A stretch of DNA of 64,000 nt from Accumulibacter sp. (lineage in GTDB: Bacteria > Pseudomonadota > Gammaproteobacteria > Burkholderiales > Rhodocyclaceae). Location: contig JACKLX010000007.1 in NCBI GenBank assembly GCA_024235695.1, positions 1-64,000 of the forward strand, given 5' to 3'. Each line of letters begins with the position of its first letter. Within the stretch, counting starts at the first letter, position 1. The notes under the pieces were generated by a model, which saw only the letters and a list, made by a program, of their open reading frames with translations, was not told the origin of the DNA and searched no databases. Positions 1-8,002 of this stretch are shown piece by piece. The position numbers and the translations under genes are program-made.

Positions 1-2
1 AT

Positions 3-170
3 GGCACACACACCATGCGACGCACCAAGGCGACCCTGATCTACAAACGGACGAAGAACCTGCGGGCCGTGCAGATCTTGCTAGGCCACCTAAAGCTGGA
101 AAGCACGATTCGATACCTCGGAATCGACGTAGATGACGCGCTGGAGATCTCCGAGCAAACTGAAATTTAG
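3..170 (+). CDS. Tyrosine recombinase, C-terminal fragment (runs off left edge)
   Basis: The frame is open from the window edge and ends in TAG. The 55 residues match the end of short XerC/D-like site-specific recombinases: GTHTMRRTK (where the catalytic HxxR normally lies), then LLGHLKLESTIRYLG, which holds the GH motif and the nucleophilic tyrosine in IRYL, and a tail DALEISEQTEI. The upstream catalytic arginine and core-binding domain would be outside the window. It is a different recombinase from the integrase at 6872-8002. Whether the whole gene is intact cannot be judged. Confidence 0.75.
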   Translation, partial: GTHTMRRTKATLIYKRTKNLRAVQILLGHLKLESTIRYLGIDVDDALEISEQTEI

Positions 171-569
171 CGCTCCAAGTTCAGGCCGCATCGTTGCTCG
201 TCGAGGGTTCCGTGCGGCCACTTTCAGGCGCGAGCCTGAATGCGTAAAATCGGCCAGGAGCGGTCGTTGCCAATGCGAACAACAGCTCTGCATCAGCGAG
301 TGACAATGCGATGTCAGCGGCCTTTCGACCGATACGTTCACGCATTTGGGCACCGATTCAGCACATATTTCTTGGCGGCTGCTCCCTGTGCCAATAGGAC
401 CTGAGACACCTACCCCTGACGAATTTGAGTAGAAAGGTAGGTTCCCATCATGACAAACGACACGAAGGATCTGATGAACGGACAAGCCGCACTGGCGATG
501 GATGGACGCGTTGGAAGGAACCCGTAGGGCGACTGGAAACGCGTCATCCATCGCGCCGCCTGACCCCGA
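171..569. other. Non-coding or decayed stretch
   Basis: Between the recombinase stop and the arylsulfatase remnant I see no convincing gene. A 25-codon reading frame begins at the ATG at 450 (MTNDTKDLMNG) behind a purine-rich AAAGGTAGG, but it stops at once and resembles nothing I know. Long open frames here on both strands are high-GC shadows. Confidence 0.4.
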
Positions 570-946
570 GGTGGTGGCCACGGCGCGCCGCCGCCAGTTC
601 TCCAGCGCTGAGTTGCAAGCCGGCAAGCACACGATCGTCTTCGACTACAAACCTGCCGAGCCGAGCCGGGCCTGGGCAAGGGCGGGACCGGCGTGCTTCG
701 CGTGGACAGCAGGGAAGTGGCGCTCAGTTCGATGGAACATTCGACACCGATTACCTTTCCCGAGGACGAAACCGTCGACATCGGCCAGGACACCCGCACC
801 GGTGTCGCCATGGTGAGTATCGCTACGATCCACCATTCAAGTTCACCGGTACGATCAACAAACTCACCTTCCAGCTGGAGCCCGACCAAGTGACGGCAGA
901 AGAGCGCGAGGAAATGAATAAAGCCGTCGCCAAAGCACGAGATTAG
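570..946 (+). pseudogene. Arylsulfatase C-terminal remnant, frameshifted
   Basis: Three frames read in turn reproduce the end of a sulfatase-family (arylsulfatase) protein: LQAGKHTIVFDYK near 616-650, GKGGTGVLRVDSREVA with ETVDIGQDTRTGV near 675-810, and PFKFTGTINKLTFQLEPDQ with a lysine-rich tail ending at 946. At least two frameshifts separate them. The sulfatase catalytic domain with its formylglycine site is absent, so no enzyme is made. It precedes a small membrane protein gene; such a gene often follows arylsulfatases of this type. Confidence 0.65.
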
Positions 947-990
947 CGATTAAAATGGAGCGTGAAGCTTGGCGCACGAAAGGACCCGAA

Positions 991-1353
991 ATGACCGTTA
1001 TAACAAGGGTGCTGGCCTTGGCCGCGGCCGGGGAAATCGTGACAGGCCTGGCGTTGCTGATCACCCCGGCCGTGGTCGGACAAGTGCTGCTCGGCGAAGA
1101 ACTTGCCGGTGTCGCCGTCATCGTGGCACGTGTGGCCGGATTCGCTCTGATCGGATTGGGGGTCGCCTGCTGGCCGGGCACACCGCTAGTCGGCATGCTT
1201 ACCTACAGCGCGACCATCACGCTTTTTCTCGCCTACCTCGGCACAGCGGGGAACTCCACTGGCATACTGCTGTGGCCAGCGGTCGTGCTGCACGTGATCC
1301 TGACAATACTGCTGATCCGCGCATGGAGCGGCGCCAAAAAGACGAAGCCATAG
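991..1353 (+). CDS. Small four-helix membrane protein
   Basis: A 120-residue protein with about four hydrophobic helices (residues ~5-25, 32-55, 63-83, 88-110) and a basic tail. The ATG at 991 (MTVITRVLAL) has an AAAGGA-like ribosome site eight bases upstream; an in-frame ATG at 955 lacks one. It lies directly after the arylsulfatase remnant and was probably its operon partner. I do not recognise a characterised family and assign no function. The reading frame is intact, unlike its neighbours. Confidence 0.6.
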   Translation: MTVITRVLALAAAGEIVTGLALLITPAVVGQVLLGEELAGVAVIVARVAGFALIGLGVACWPGTPLVGMLTYSATITLFLAYLGTAGNSTGILLWPAVVLHVILTILLIRAWSGAKKTKP

Positions 1354-1976
1354 GGGACGAATCCGCGCCGACCGTGTCTGGCCGAGCAGCTTGCTTACGA
1401 GCGCTGCAATCAACAGGACGGCAGTTTAATCGCCTGAACCGGACACTTAGAATGCTATGCGTATCAGGCCGCTCAGGGTCGAAAGGGTGAGTAGCGCTCG
1501 TCAGTAAGCAGTCACTCGGAGTCGCCGGCCCAGACTTTTTCCACGAACCCGGTCCAACGGCGGCAATGCGGAATACAGCAGCCGCTCACGACGCATAGCC
1601 CGAATGACCGCTTTGGCCGAAGAGGAGTCATTGAAGCCGACCGCACACCCGTCTCCTTTACGCGGCACAGCGGACGTTCGCATCACAATTGACGTCGCAG
1701 CCTTCGAACAGCTCTTGCCGACCCGCGGCAACCATCGGCTGCAGAGTCCTGGCTACTTGTGTCCACCGCGCGCCCGCAGCTCGGTCTGTCGTCAGATCGT
1801 GTCAGGCAAGAACTCTCGCCTGAGCCATGTCCGTCCCGAAATGCAATCCTTCGGCACGCACAGCCTCGCAGCAACACGGAGAATTCCGCCGGCCCGCCGG
1901 CGCCAACGCCAGGATCCGCTTTCCGCAAAGGGCTGCGTCAACCCTCTGCGGAAAGCCCGGCGTTGCCGCCGGGGGT
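1354..1976. other. No clear gene; decayed spacer
   Basis: No reading frame here carries a recognisable protein signature. Frames such as 1604-2128 (+) have arginine/serine-rich, atypical composition. The right end contains two adjacent hairpins (1919-1975, listed separately). Confidence 0.4.
1919..1975 (-). terminator. Tandem hairpins after the recT downstream gene
   Basis: On the minus strand, immediately after the stop at 1977, comes a CCCGGC/GCCGGG hairpin (1956-1973). It is followed by a 14-bp stem with a single mismatch, CTTTCCGCAAAGGG (1919-1932) against CCCTCTGCGGAAAG (1942-1955). The T-tract after either hairpin is weak, so these may be terminators or RNA-stabilising structures of the module operon. 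Confidence 0.45.
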
Positions 1977-2324
1977 TTATCGGGGATCGCGTCGCCGGTA
2001 GCGTTCCAGCACCCGATCCCGAATCACTTCGGGATCGAGGCCAGAAAGCGCGCAGCACGCGTGGTACGAGAAGGCGTTCGAGCAATCCTTCGGGGACAGC
2101 AGCCAGTCGAGGATCTCCACCCGTGTAGCGGCGCAGACCTCGAATCGAACAAGGCGCGCAGCGACTTGGCAACAGGCGCCTGTGGAGCCTGACGAGGTCA
2201 TCGTCAGACCACGGTAGCCTTCGCCAGGTGTTTCTGCTCGCTCGGTGCCGACCAACGCCGTTTGTCGTGGCCTCGGGCCATCGGCGCAGATAGAGACACC
2301 GCAATCACGCTGCGGGCGCCTCAT
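1977..2324 (-). pseudogene. Small element gene downstream of recT, probably frameshifted
   Basis: The ATG at 2324 overlaps the stop of recT, suggesting translational coupling. The C-terminal part reads like a genuine protein (WLLSPKDCSNAF, then ALSGLDPEVIRDRVLERYRRR), but the middle makes better sense in another frame (SDDDLVRLHR around 2170-2210). A frameshift inside the gene is therefore likely. I do not recognise the family. Position suggests an accessory of the RecT/exonuclease module. Confidence 0.4.
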
Positions 2325-3381
2325 TTCGCTACGCCGACAATCGCACTGACCGGTGAAGCCGTGTCGGTCAACGCCGCCTTACGACTGCGATAGGCGCGAA
2401 GCAACTGCTCAAGATCGCCGTCGTCGGCGGCGTCTTCAGCCTTGGCGTAGCGTTCGTCGAGGTCATCAACGGATGCGGCCTGGCTGATGCTGGTGAGAAG
2501 CACATCGAGCGGCGGTTTGCCACCTTCACGACCGGACTTCTGGTCGCCCGCCCCCGTCTCCCTGGCCTTCGTGTCACTCGACTCGTCGTCGATGATCGGA
2601 GCCCAGGAGCTGTCGATCGCCTCGGCCATCCTGAGCTTCTGGGTCTTACCGCGTTCGTTGAGTTCGTCCATGGCCAGTGCCATGGCCAGCTCCGGCGATT
2701 TCGGCAGCAGATTGCACAGGCGGCGAATGGCCGTCTTGAGGCCCATCGGAACGAAATGCGTGTCCCAGGGACTCTCCTTTCGGTTCTTCTTCGCCATCTG
2801 GTAACCGCGGGACTGGTCACGTACCCACTCGACCTGCTCCTTCGACAAAGCGTGGAAAGTGCGTGAGCCATCGTTGAACACCGCCACCGCATAGAAACCG
2901 GCGATCGCTCCGCGCTCGTCGTCGGACGCCGGGAAGCCGTTCTTCTTCAACGGCTCGTGCATCAAGGAACGGTTGAGGCCCAGGACGATGTCGAACTTGT
3001 CGTTGATCCGCACTTCGTGCGCATAGATGTCCTGCACGCTTCCGCTGTTGCGCGCGAGTTTCACGAGCCCCTGATAGCCGGGAATCAACTGGCACTGGCT
3101 ACCAAAGGCGACGAGATGCGCTTCGCCCATCGTGCCGAATTGCAAACCGAGCTGGCAGGCCTGGATGACCGCTGCGAAGACACTGCGTGGCTCCACTTCA
3201 GACAGCTTCGGATTCATGCGAAACGCAGTCAGTGCGCTCCGCGCCATGCACTCCGCGCTGAGATGCTTGGGCAGCGCGCGGGCGATTTCGCCCTTGAGCT
3301 GTTCGAGCATCGCTGGAAAAGACACCGCGCTGGTCGTATTTCCTGACGGGCGCTCTGGATGTTACGCAAGGTTTGAGACAT
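2321..3381 (-). pseudogene. recT: RecT-family single-strand annealing protein with N-terminal frameshift
   Basis: Residues of the long frame (2321-3325) carry the RecT signature: KHLSAECMARSALTAFR, FAAVIQACQLGLQFG, and CQLIPGYQGLVKLARNSG. RecT proteins coat and anneal single-stranded DNA made by a partner exonuclease. The expected start is the ATG at 3381 (MSQTLRNIQSARQEIR) behind a strong GGAGG. That frame runs into the RecT body only if one base lost near 3335 is restored. As written, translation could only restart at the GTG at 3325, giving 334 residues lacking the first ~18. The acidic/lysine-rich C-terminus is normal. Function may therefore be reduced rather than abolished. Confidence 0.8.
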
Positions 3382-3419
3382 GGTTTCCTCCAAATACAAA
3401 TGGCGGAGACACCATGCCT

Positions 3420-3449
3420 CCCGGAGCGGGGACTGGTCTCCCCGCCGGG
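3420..3449 (-). repeat. Hairpin in recT leader
   Basis: CCCGG-A-GCGGGGA pairs with TCTCCCCGCCGGG, leaving a short loop and one bulge. It sits between the stop of the exonuclease remnant (3476) and the recT ribosome site. It is one of a set of GC-rich hairpins found between the leftward genes of this element. Confidence 0.5.
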
Positions 3450-3475
3450 GTTGATAAACTGACAATGGCCACCGA

Positions 3476-4270
3476 TCAGGCGGCGTCGAACTCGAAGGCG
3501 TCGGCGTTGGCGGCCCAACGCGGCAGCGAGATCAATTCGATCTCACCCCGGCTGGTAGGCCGGCCAGCTGCCGGAGTCCTGGCACCACTTCAGAAGCTGC
3601 AGTGCTGCCCGGTACTTTCTGCGACCGACCTCGATGATTTCGGGGTCGGCCCGGTAAAGCGCCACGGCATGGGGAGCCTCCTTCTCGACGGCGACGAAGA
3701 GAAAGGGCAGCTCCTTGCCGGTCACGGCTTTCATTCCATCGACGTAGAACGCCGCTTGAATGTCGTAGCCGAGGTTGGCGATGGCGCGAGAAAAGCCGCG
3801 GCTGCTGGCATCGACACAGCTCTTGAGATCCGCCACGGCCGTCCTGCTGAACCAGTCCGGACGACAGCGACAGGGATCCCGGTGAGCGGGTCTGTCCAGA
3901 ACGCCGACAGCTCGGCTTCGCCCTGCGTGAACAGGCGAGCCGCTCCCTCGTGCGCGTGAACGGCCGCACGCACCGGGTCAATGTCGCCAGCTCGTCGGAA
4001 GTGATCAGGGTTTGCCCTGATTTTCCTGTTCGAACCGGGCGGCGGCCTCCTTGCTTCCTTGGTGCGGCGATCAAACTTCTCGACCACCGCAAACTCTTCG
4101 GAAAAACGATCCGGTTCGAGGACGTGGTGGAACCGCGGACCCAAACGCCATCGCCGGCGTGGGTGGCGACGGATGATCGAGGGCTTCGCGCAGATGCGCG
4201 GGGCTCTTGAGCAGCCTGATGATCTCGAGTGGCCGATCGATGGATCGGCGTGGTATTGCTTGGCCGGCAT
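3476..4270 (-). pseudogene. PD-(D/E)XK exonuclease (DUF3799-like), multiply frameshifted
   Basis: Read across frames, the segment gives a phage/ICE-type exonuclease partner of RecT. In order it shows MPAKQYHADPSI, LLKSPAHLREALDHP, LEPDRFSEEFAVVEKFDRRTK, ENQGKTLITSDELATL, HEGAARLFTQGEAELSAFWTD, then VADLKSCVDASSRGFSRAI and NLGYDIQAAFYVDGM. The D-L-K of VADLK and the preceding AELSAFW segment are the expected nuclease core. At least four single-base shifts break it, the last just before the tail GEIELISLPRW. An in-frame ATG at 4300 is an alternative start. The frame from 3836 to 3543 is the longest intact part. It would have resected double-stranded DNA for RecT. Confidence 0.7.
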
Positions 4271-4326
4271 GCGCAGCAGGCCAGGATGTCTTACGTGCAT
4301 GGTGCCTCAGAAGAAAAAAGCCGAGT

Positions 4327-4362
4327 CACCAGCCCTTCCGGAGAGGGCCTCCCGGCTGGGTG
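4327..4362 (-). repeat. Hairpin upstream of exonuclease remnant
   Basis: Outer arms CACC-AGCC and GGCTGGGTG enclose an inner CCCTTCCGGAGAGGG hairpin (4333-4347). It lies between the two-part box at 4369-4397 and the exonuclease start, mirroring the arrangement in front of the ssb remnant. Confidence 0.45.
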
Positions 4363-4764
4363 GATGAAAATGCTGTTTGTTTCGTGCGGCCAGCTACCGC
4401 GACTTGCTCGGGCGAAGAATCGCTCGATCAAAGGCTGCTTTCCGGAGGCGCTTTGGAAACGCACTCGGGAAAGCCCCGGCAAGCCGGGGCGTGGTTCAGT
4501 TCGCTGCTTGTTCTGCTTCGAAAGGGCCAGAGCCCGTCGGAGCAACTCGCGGGTTTCCGGTCGGTGCGTCCTGCCTGGAGTCTCTGGTGGAGATCGCAGG
4601 CACGATTCATCGAGAGCGCCGAAAAGAGCTGAACGAAAAGCGGGTTGGATTGCACGACTTGATCGTGCGCGGGGTCGAAAGCCAGTTCAGAGCCCCAGCG
4701 CGCGAACGATCGGACGGCTGATGATCCAGCCGGTGATGCAGCAGGAAAGAAGAACGAGTGCCAT
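4363..4764 (-). pseudogene. Decayed small gene, family unknown
   Basis: An ATG at 4764 with a good GGAGG site starts MALVLLSCCITGWIISRP but stops after 25 codons. Protein-like stretches continue in other frames (VVQSNPLFVQLFSAL near 4625-4655, then RELLRRALALSKQ near 4510-4545). This fits a frameshifted gene of perhaps 100 residues. No function can be given. Confidence 0.35.
4369..4397 (-). promoter_or_regulatory. Two-part box, copy 1
   Basis: Minus-strand GTAGCTGGCC, nine bases, then AAACAGCATT. The same two decamers, spaced eight bases apart, recur at 5682-5709. Both copies lie in front of a leftward recombination gene and just before a hairpin, so a promoter or operator role is plausible. 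Confidence 0.4.
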
Positions 4765-4788
4765 GAGATGCCTCCATTAAGAAATCAA

Positions 4789-4818
4789 GGGCATCCTCCT
4801 GATGCGGAGGCGATGCCC
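4789..4818 (-). repeat. Hairpin between two small element genes
   Basis: GGGCAT and CCTCC pair with GGAGG and ATGCCC around a six-base loop; on the minus strand the 3' arm contains AGGAGGA. It could act as a terminator-like stop or sequester a ribosome-site-like sequence. It sits between the stop near 4835 and the start at 4764. Confidence 0.5.
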
Positions 4819-4834
4819 TGCAGGGGATGAGCGT

Positions 4835-5082
4835 TCAGGCGATCACTTCAAACGAAGCCTCACCGCTCTTGGCGGGATCGATGTCGATCCGGTCCGGCGC
4901 TGGTAAGCCGGTCGGTCGTATTGCTGCCAATGGGTGCTGGTGACCTTCACCGGCTCGGACGCTGCCATCGCTTCAGGTCTACGGTTCAACAAGCTCTTGA
5001 GGCCTTGTGCTGAGCAACGGAGAAACGACAGAAGTAAGTGAAGCCCTGCCAGCATGGCGAGGACGAGAATGACACGTTCCAT
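4835..5082 (-). pseudogene. Small membrane-anchored element protein, C-terminal frameshift
   Basis: The ATG at 5082 follows a strong AGGAGG. The product begins with a hydrophobic helix ([20 protein letters not shown]) and continues to [11 protein letters not shown]. In the current frame it ends after 79 residues at 4843 with an arginine-rich tail. Shifting one base near 4900 gives [20 protein letters not shown] and a stop at 4835, which looks like the original ending. I do not recognise the family. Confidence 0.45.
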
Positions 5083-5103
5083 GAGCGAACCTCCTGAGGT
5101 GAA

Positions 5104-5138
5104 GGGCGGTCGGCTCCCGGCCCGGAGAAGGACCGCCC
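5104..5138 (-). repeat. Hairpin in leader of small membrane gene
   Basis: A perfect 8-bp stem, GGGCGGTC (5104-5111) with GACCGCCC (5131-5138), lies between the ssb remnant stop and the AGGAGG of the next gene. It belongs to the recurrent hairpin set in this element. Confidence 0.5.
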
Positions 5139-5164
5139 GGCGGGGAAAAGACATGACGACCGGC

Positions 5165-5611
5165 TCAGAACGGCTCCATGGCCGGCACTTCGTCGACGGC
5201 TGAACTGCTTGCCTGATCAGACGAAACCGTGTTTGCACGACGAGGGACGGAACCCGATGCTTTGGCGTCCTTCGCCGATGGACAAGCGCCGAGCATCTGC
5301 ATCTCGCTGCCGATGATCTCGACGACGTAGCGATCCTGACCTGCGTTGTCCTGCCATTTGCGGGTCTGGATGCGACCTTCGACGTAGATCGGGAGCCCTT
5401 CCTGAGGTACTCGCCGACGACTTCGGCCATACGGTTGAAGAAGAGCACTCGGTGCCATTCGGTGGTTTCCTTGCGCTCACCGGACGACTTGTCCCTTACT
5501 GATCTCCGTCGTCGCGATCCGGATGGTGGCGATGCTTCGCGGCTCTGGGTGTAGCGGACCTCGGGTCGGCGCCGAGATGGCGATGAGGGTGACTTTGTTC
5601 AACGAGGGCAT
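5165..5611 (-). pseudogene. ssb: Single-stranded DNA-binding protein remnant, several frameshifts
   Basis: ATG at 5611 follows AGGAGG closely and starts [10 protein letters not shown]. Read across shifts, the OB-fold of SSB appears: [82 protein letters not shown]. It ends in the acidic-aromatic tip EVPAMEPF that recruits partner proteins. About five single-base losses, all before or near the middle, prevent a full product; the frame 5458-5165 is the longest intact part. It would have protected single strands for the RecT module. Confidence 0.75.
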
Positions 5612-5654
5612 ATGGCCTCCTGACAAGAAAGGCAGGGACGCCGCCGTATCCTGA

Positions 5655-5669
5655 CGGGGGTACCCGCCG
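5655..5669 (-). repeat. Hairpin in ssb leader
   Basis: CGG-GGGTACCC-GCCG forms a short palindrome centred on GGTACC, between the two-part box copy 2 and the ssb ribosome site. Confidence 0.35.
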
Positions 5670-5681
5670 GGGGTTGGAGAG

Positions 5682-5709
5682 AATGCTGTTTATGAAGAAG
5701 GCCAGCTAC
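5682..5709 (-). promoter_or_regulatory. Two-part box, copy 2
   Basis: Minus-strand GTAGCTGGCC, eight bases, AAACAGCATT, about 70 bases upstream of the ssb start. It is the partner of the copy at 4369-4397. Confidence 0.4.
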
Positions 5710-5778
5710 CTTCACTTCGATCGTCATAGACGGAACGAGAGATGGCTGAATTCTCTGCCGCCACGAGTACGCTCGGGA

Positions 5779-5815
5779 ATGGCTGTGTGCGCGGCATTTT
5801 CGTGCGCACAGCCAT
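5779..5815. promoter_or_regulatory. Long inverted repeat between divergent units
   Basis: ATGGCTGTGTGCGCG (5779-5793) and CGTGCGCACAGCCAT (5801-5815) form a 15-bp stem with two G-U pairs and a 7-base loop. It lies between the leftward ssb unit and the rightward AcaB-like gene, a natural position for a regulator-binding site or a terminator of readthrough. Confidence 0.5.
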
Positions 5816-5894
5816 GACGACTAGGCGGGTCCGGTTTCGTGAGCAAAAGTGGGTCAATTCCTGAGAGCGTCAAGGACAATCCGGGAGACGGCAG

Positions 5895-6548
5895 ATGGCA
5901 CAGCGACAGAGGAACGATTCGACGCACATTCCATCGGTCCGGCAGGACAACAGCCGGCCCTTCCTGACGCAGAAGGCCTTGCTCAATTCGCTGCACGCGC
6001 AGCAGATCTTCGACCGTGGCTACGAGATGTGCGCCAACGCGTTGTTCTCGTTGAGCGTGGTCTTGCGATTCATCGGAAGCGAAGAGCAGGCGCAGGAAGT
6101 CGATGCCTTGGTCGATACTCAGATCGACCAGACCCTGGAGGAGATTCGCAAGGAGTCGCTGCGGCTGAAGGAAGTTGCCGAGGGCAATGGCATCGAAACC
6201 GCGATCGGCTACACCAGCGCCAAGACCATCGATGTGCAGATCACCTCGCCACGCTCGATCAAGTACCTGGCGATCATCCGCGAGTTCGACGCGATGATGG
6301 CCCACCTGGATGCGCTCTGGCTGTCATGCGTCATCACCGACAGCCAATACGCCCGCGGGGTCTATGAATGGAAGCGGCGGATTCTTCGTCTGGCCGGACA
6401 GATCCGGCAGCTCGCTACGCGTGCGGTGCTGGCGGCACGGCGGAAGGAGACGGCGGGCGAGACGGTGGCTGAGAGTAACGGTCCGGAAACGGCGGCTGAG
6501 AATTTGGCAGCAGCCGGTACCAATGTAAAGCTTTCGGAGAGCAAGTAG
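5895..6548 (+). CDS. AcaB/DUF1845-like integrative-element protein
   Basis: This 217-residue protein starts at ATG 5895 behind GGGAGACG. Its body (SLHAQQIFDRGYEMCANALF, VDTQIDQTLEEI, SPRSIKYLAIIREFDAMM, and YEWKRRILRLAGQIRQL) resembles the DUF1845/PFL_4669 family of integrating conjugative elements, one branch of which (AcaB) is a transcriptional activator. The helical, charged make-up fits a DNA-associated regulator. The C-terminal 40 residues are Ala/Glu-rich and probably disordered. It is intact, in contrast with the recombination genes to its left, and its stop is one base from the next start. Confidence 0.6.
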   Translation: MAQRQRNDSTHIPSVRQDNSRPFLTQKALLNSLHAQQIFDRGYEMCANALFSLSVVLRFIGSEEQAQEVDALVDTQIDQTLEEIRKESLRLKEVAEGNGIETAIGYTSAKTIDVQITSPRSIKYLAIIREFDAMMAHLDALWLSCVITDSQYARGVYEWKRRILRLAGQIRQLATRAVLAARRKETAGETVAESNGPETAAENLAAAGTNVKLSESK

Positions 6549-6549
6549 C

Positions 6550-6864
6550 TTGGACCAGAGCGTGCTTCACGACACGCTGAAAAAAATGCCTACCGAACAT
6601 ATTCTCGACCTGAAGCAGATTGCGGAGCTGCTCCGTTGCTCTGAAGAACAAGCGGCCAGCCAACTGGCAAGCGGGAACCTGCCCGGCGTCAAATTCGGGA
6701 AAGCCTGGATAGCCCCGGCTGACGCTCTACTCTCCCGGCTGAACGAGATCGCCATCGCGCAGGCCAACGAGCGGCGCTCGCGCGAAAGAGCAACGCCAAT
6801 GGCTACTACCGTCGACCTACCTAAGTCCGCGAGGAAGCGACCGCCTGCCTTGCCATCATTCTGA
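6550..6864 (+). CDS. Excisionase-like helix-turn-helix protein
   Basis: A 104-residue protein from a TTG at 6550, one base after the previous stop; an in-frame ATG at 6586 (MPTEHILDLKQ) is an equally good start. Residues ~15-60 (DLKQIAELLRCSEEQAASQL, VKFGKAWIAPADALLSRL) form the winged-helix fold of MerR/excisionase-type DNA-binding proteins. The C-terminus is basic. Lying between an element gene and the convergent integrase, it is a good candidate for the recombination directionality factor, although that is inferred from position and fold only. Confidence 0.55.
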   Translation: MDQSVLHDTLKKMPTEHILDLKQIAELLRCSEEQAASQLASGNLPGVKFGKAWIAPADALLSRLNEIAIAQANERRSRERATPMATTVDLPKSARKRPPALPSF

Positions 6865-6871
6865 GGCGCCA

Positions 6872-8002
6872 CTACCCAAGGCGTGACGACAGATCCTCGC
6901 CGCGCAAGCTGGCGTAACGCAGAGCCATCCGTGGATCGGTCCAGCCCATGATGCGGCAGATCTCTATGTCGCTGAAAACCCATCGTCCATCGTGATGGCG
7001 CAGTTCGAACCATCGGCAGGCCGCCTCGTGCCGCAAGTCGTGCTCGGTGAAGTCGTCCACCTCGGCATACGTGAAAAGCCCACGAAACCGTTGAGACAGT
7101 CTACCGGTCGCCCCAGGTCTACCCTCCTCCGTGCCATCCCAGTACGGAAAAACGAGGGCAGAGCGTCCCTCGCACCAAGCGCGTAGCGGTTCCCGCAACA
7201 AAACCTTGATCGGTACCACGCGCGGCTTGCGTGCGCCCCTCGCGCCCTTACTGCCCTCGACGCGGATCACGTTGTACTGTAGGTCAATCCGATCGACAGT
7301 CAGACGGTAGGCCTCGAACAGACGCAGCCCCGTGTCGACAATAAGGCGGTATAGCAAACCAAACGCGGCATCGTCGGTAAAACGCCGCTCTCGGTCGATC
7401 CGTTTTTTTCCCCCGAGGGCAGCCAAGATTCTCTCGGCCTCCTCCTCAGACAACCGTCGATCGCGTTGAACATCCTGCTTAGGTGTGACGAGCGCCGAAT
7501 CCTCGCGTGAGTAGGTGCTGTACCCGGCGGGCAAGAGGCGAAACGGGTTCGCTACGGCCGCGCCAGAGGAATGCACTCGCCTGGCATGCCAGTCGAAAAC
7601 ACGACCCAGCAGGCCGACCCGTTTGCGGATCGTTCCGGGCGCCAAGTTGCGCTTGCGCTTGAGTTCCGCCACGTACTGCTCGACCCATCGGTATGTCACT
7701 CCCGACAACCGCACACCGACGATCTCCGGCAACACAACGGAAAGCAGGGCACTGTCAGAACGGGTCACGGGGAATTGCGAGGAATAGTCACTTGCGACGC
7801 GAGTCAGCAGCGGATCATCGACAGGCTGCGGCTTGACCAACAGCTCCTGGGGAACAATCCCTCGCTTGAGCAGCGCTTCGAGCTGGCTCCCGTAGGTACG
7901 AGCGTCGTCCTCGGTATCGAACGTGAAGAAAAACGGGCGCGGAAGCAGCTTGTGCTTCACACGAAGTTGGAACCGCTCTCCACGTTTTTGGATGGACGCC
8001 AT
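6872..8002 (-). CDS. Tyrosine recombinase (integrase) of the tRNA-Cys element
   Basis: A 376-residue phage-type integrase. The N-terminal ~60 residues are an arm-binding-like segment (MASIQKRGERFQLRVKHK). A SAM-like core-binding domain spans ~90-150 and the catalytic domain ~185-370. Visible catalytic elements are R in DTGLRLFEAYRL, HxxR in TEHDLRHEA, GW in IMGWTDPR and the nucleophile Y in ALRYASL. The reading frame is intact. It lies 164 bases from the 3' end of tRNA-Cys and converges with the excisionase-like gene, the classic layout of an element integrated in a tRNA gene. Confidence 0.88.
   Translation of the reverse strand: MASIQKRGERFQLRVKHKLLPRPFFFTFDTEDDARTYGSQLEALLKRGIVPQELLVKPQPVDDPLLTRVASDYSSQFPVTRSDSALLSVVLPEIVGVRLSGVTYRWVEQYVAELKRKRNLAPGTIRKRVGLLGRVFDWHARRVHSSGAAVANPFRLLPAGYSTYSREDSALVTPKQDVQRDRRLSEEEAERILAALGGKKRIDRERRFTDDAAFGLLYRLIVDTGLRLFEAYRLTVDRIDLQYNVIRVEGSKGARGARKPRVVPIKVLLREPLRAWCEGRSALVFPYWDGTEEGRPGATGRLSQRFRGLFTYAEVDDFTEHDLRHEAACRWFELRHHDGRWVFSDIEICRIMGWTDPRMALRYASLRGEDLSSRLG

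Noticed and set aside
1604-2128. 174-codon plus-strand frame in the decayed element
   Set aside because: Arg/Pro/Ser-rich, crosses the tandem hairpins and lies opposite a better-supported minus-strand remnant.
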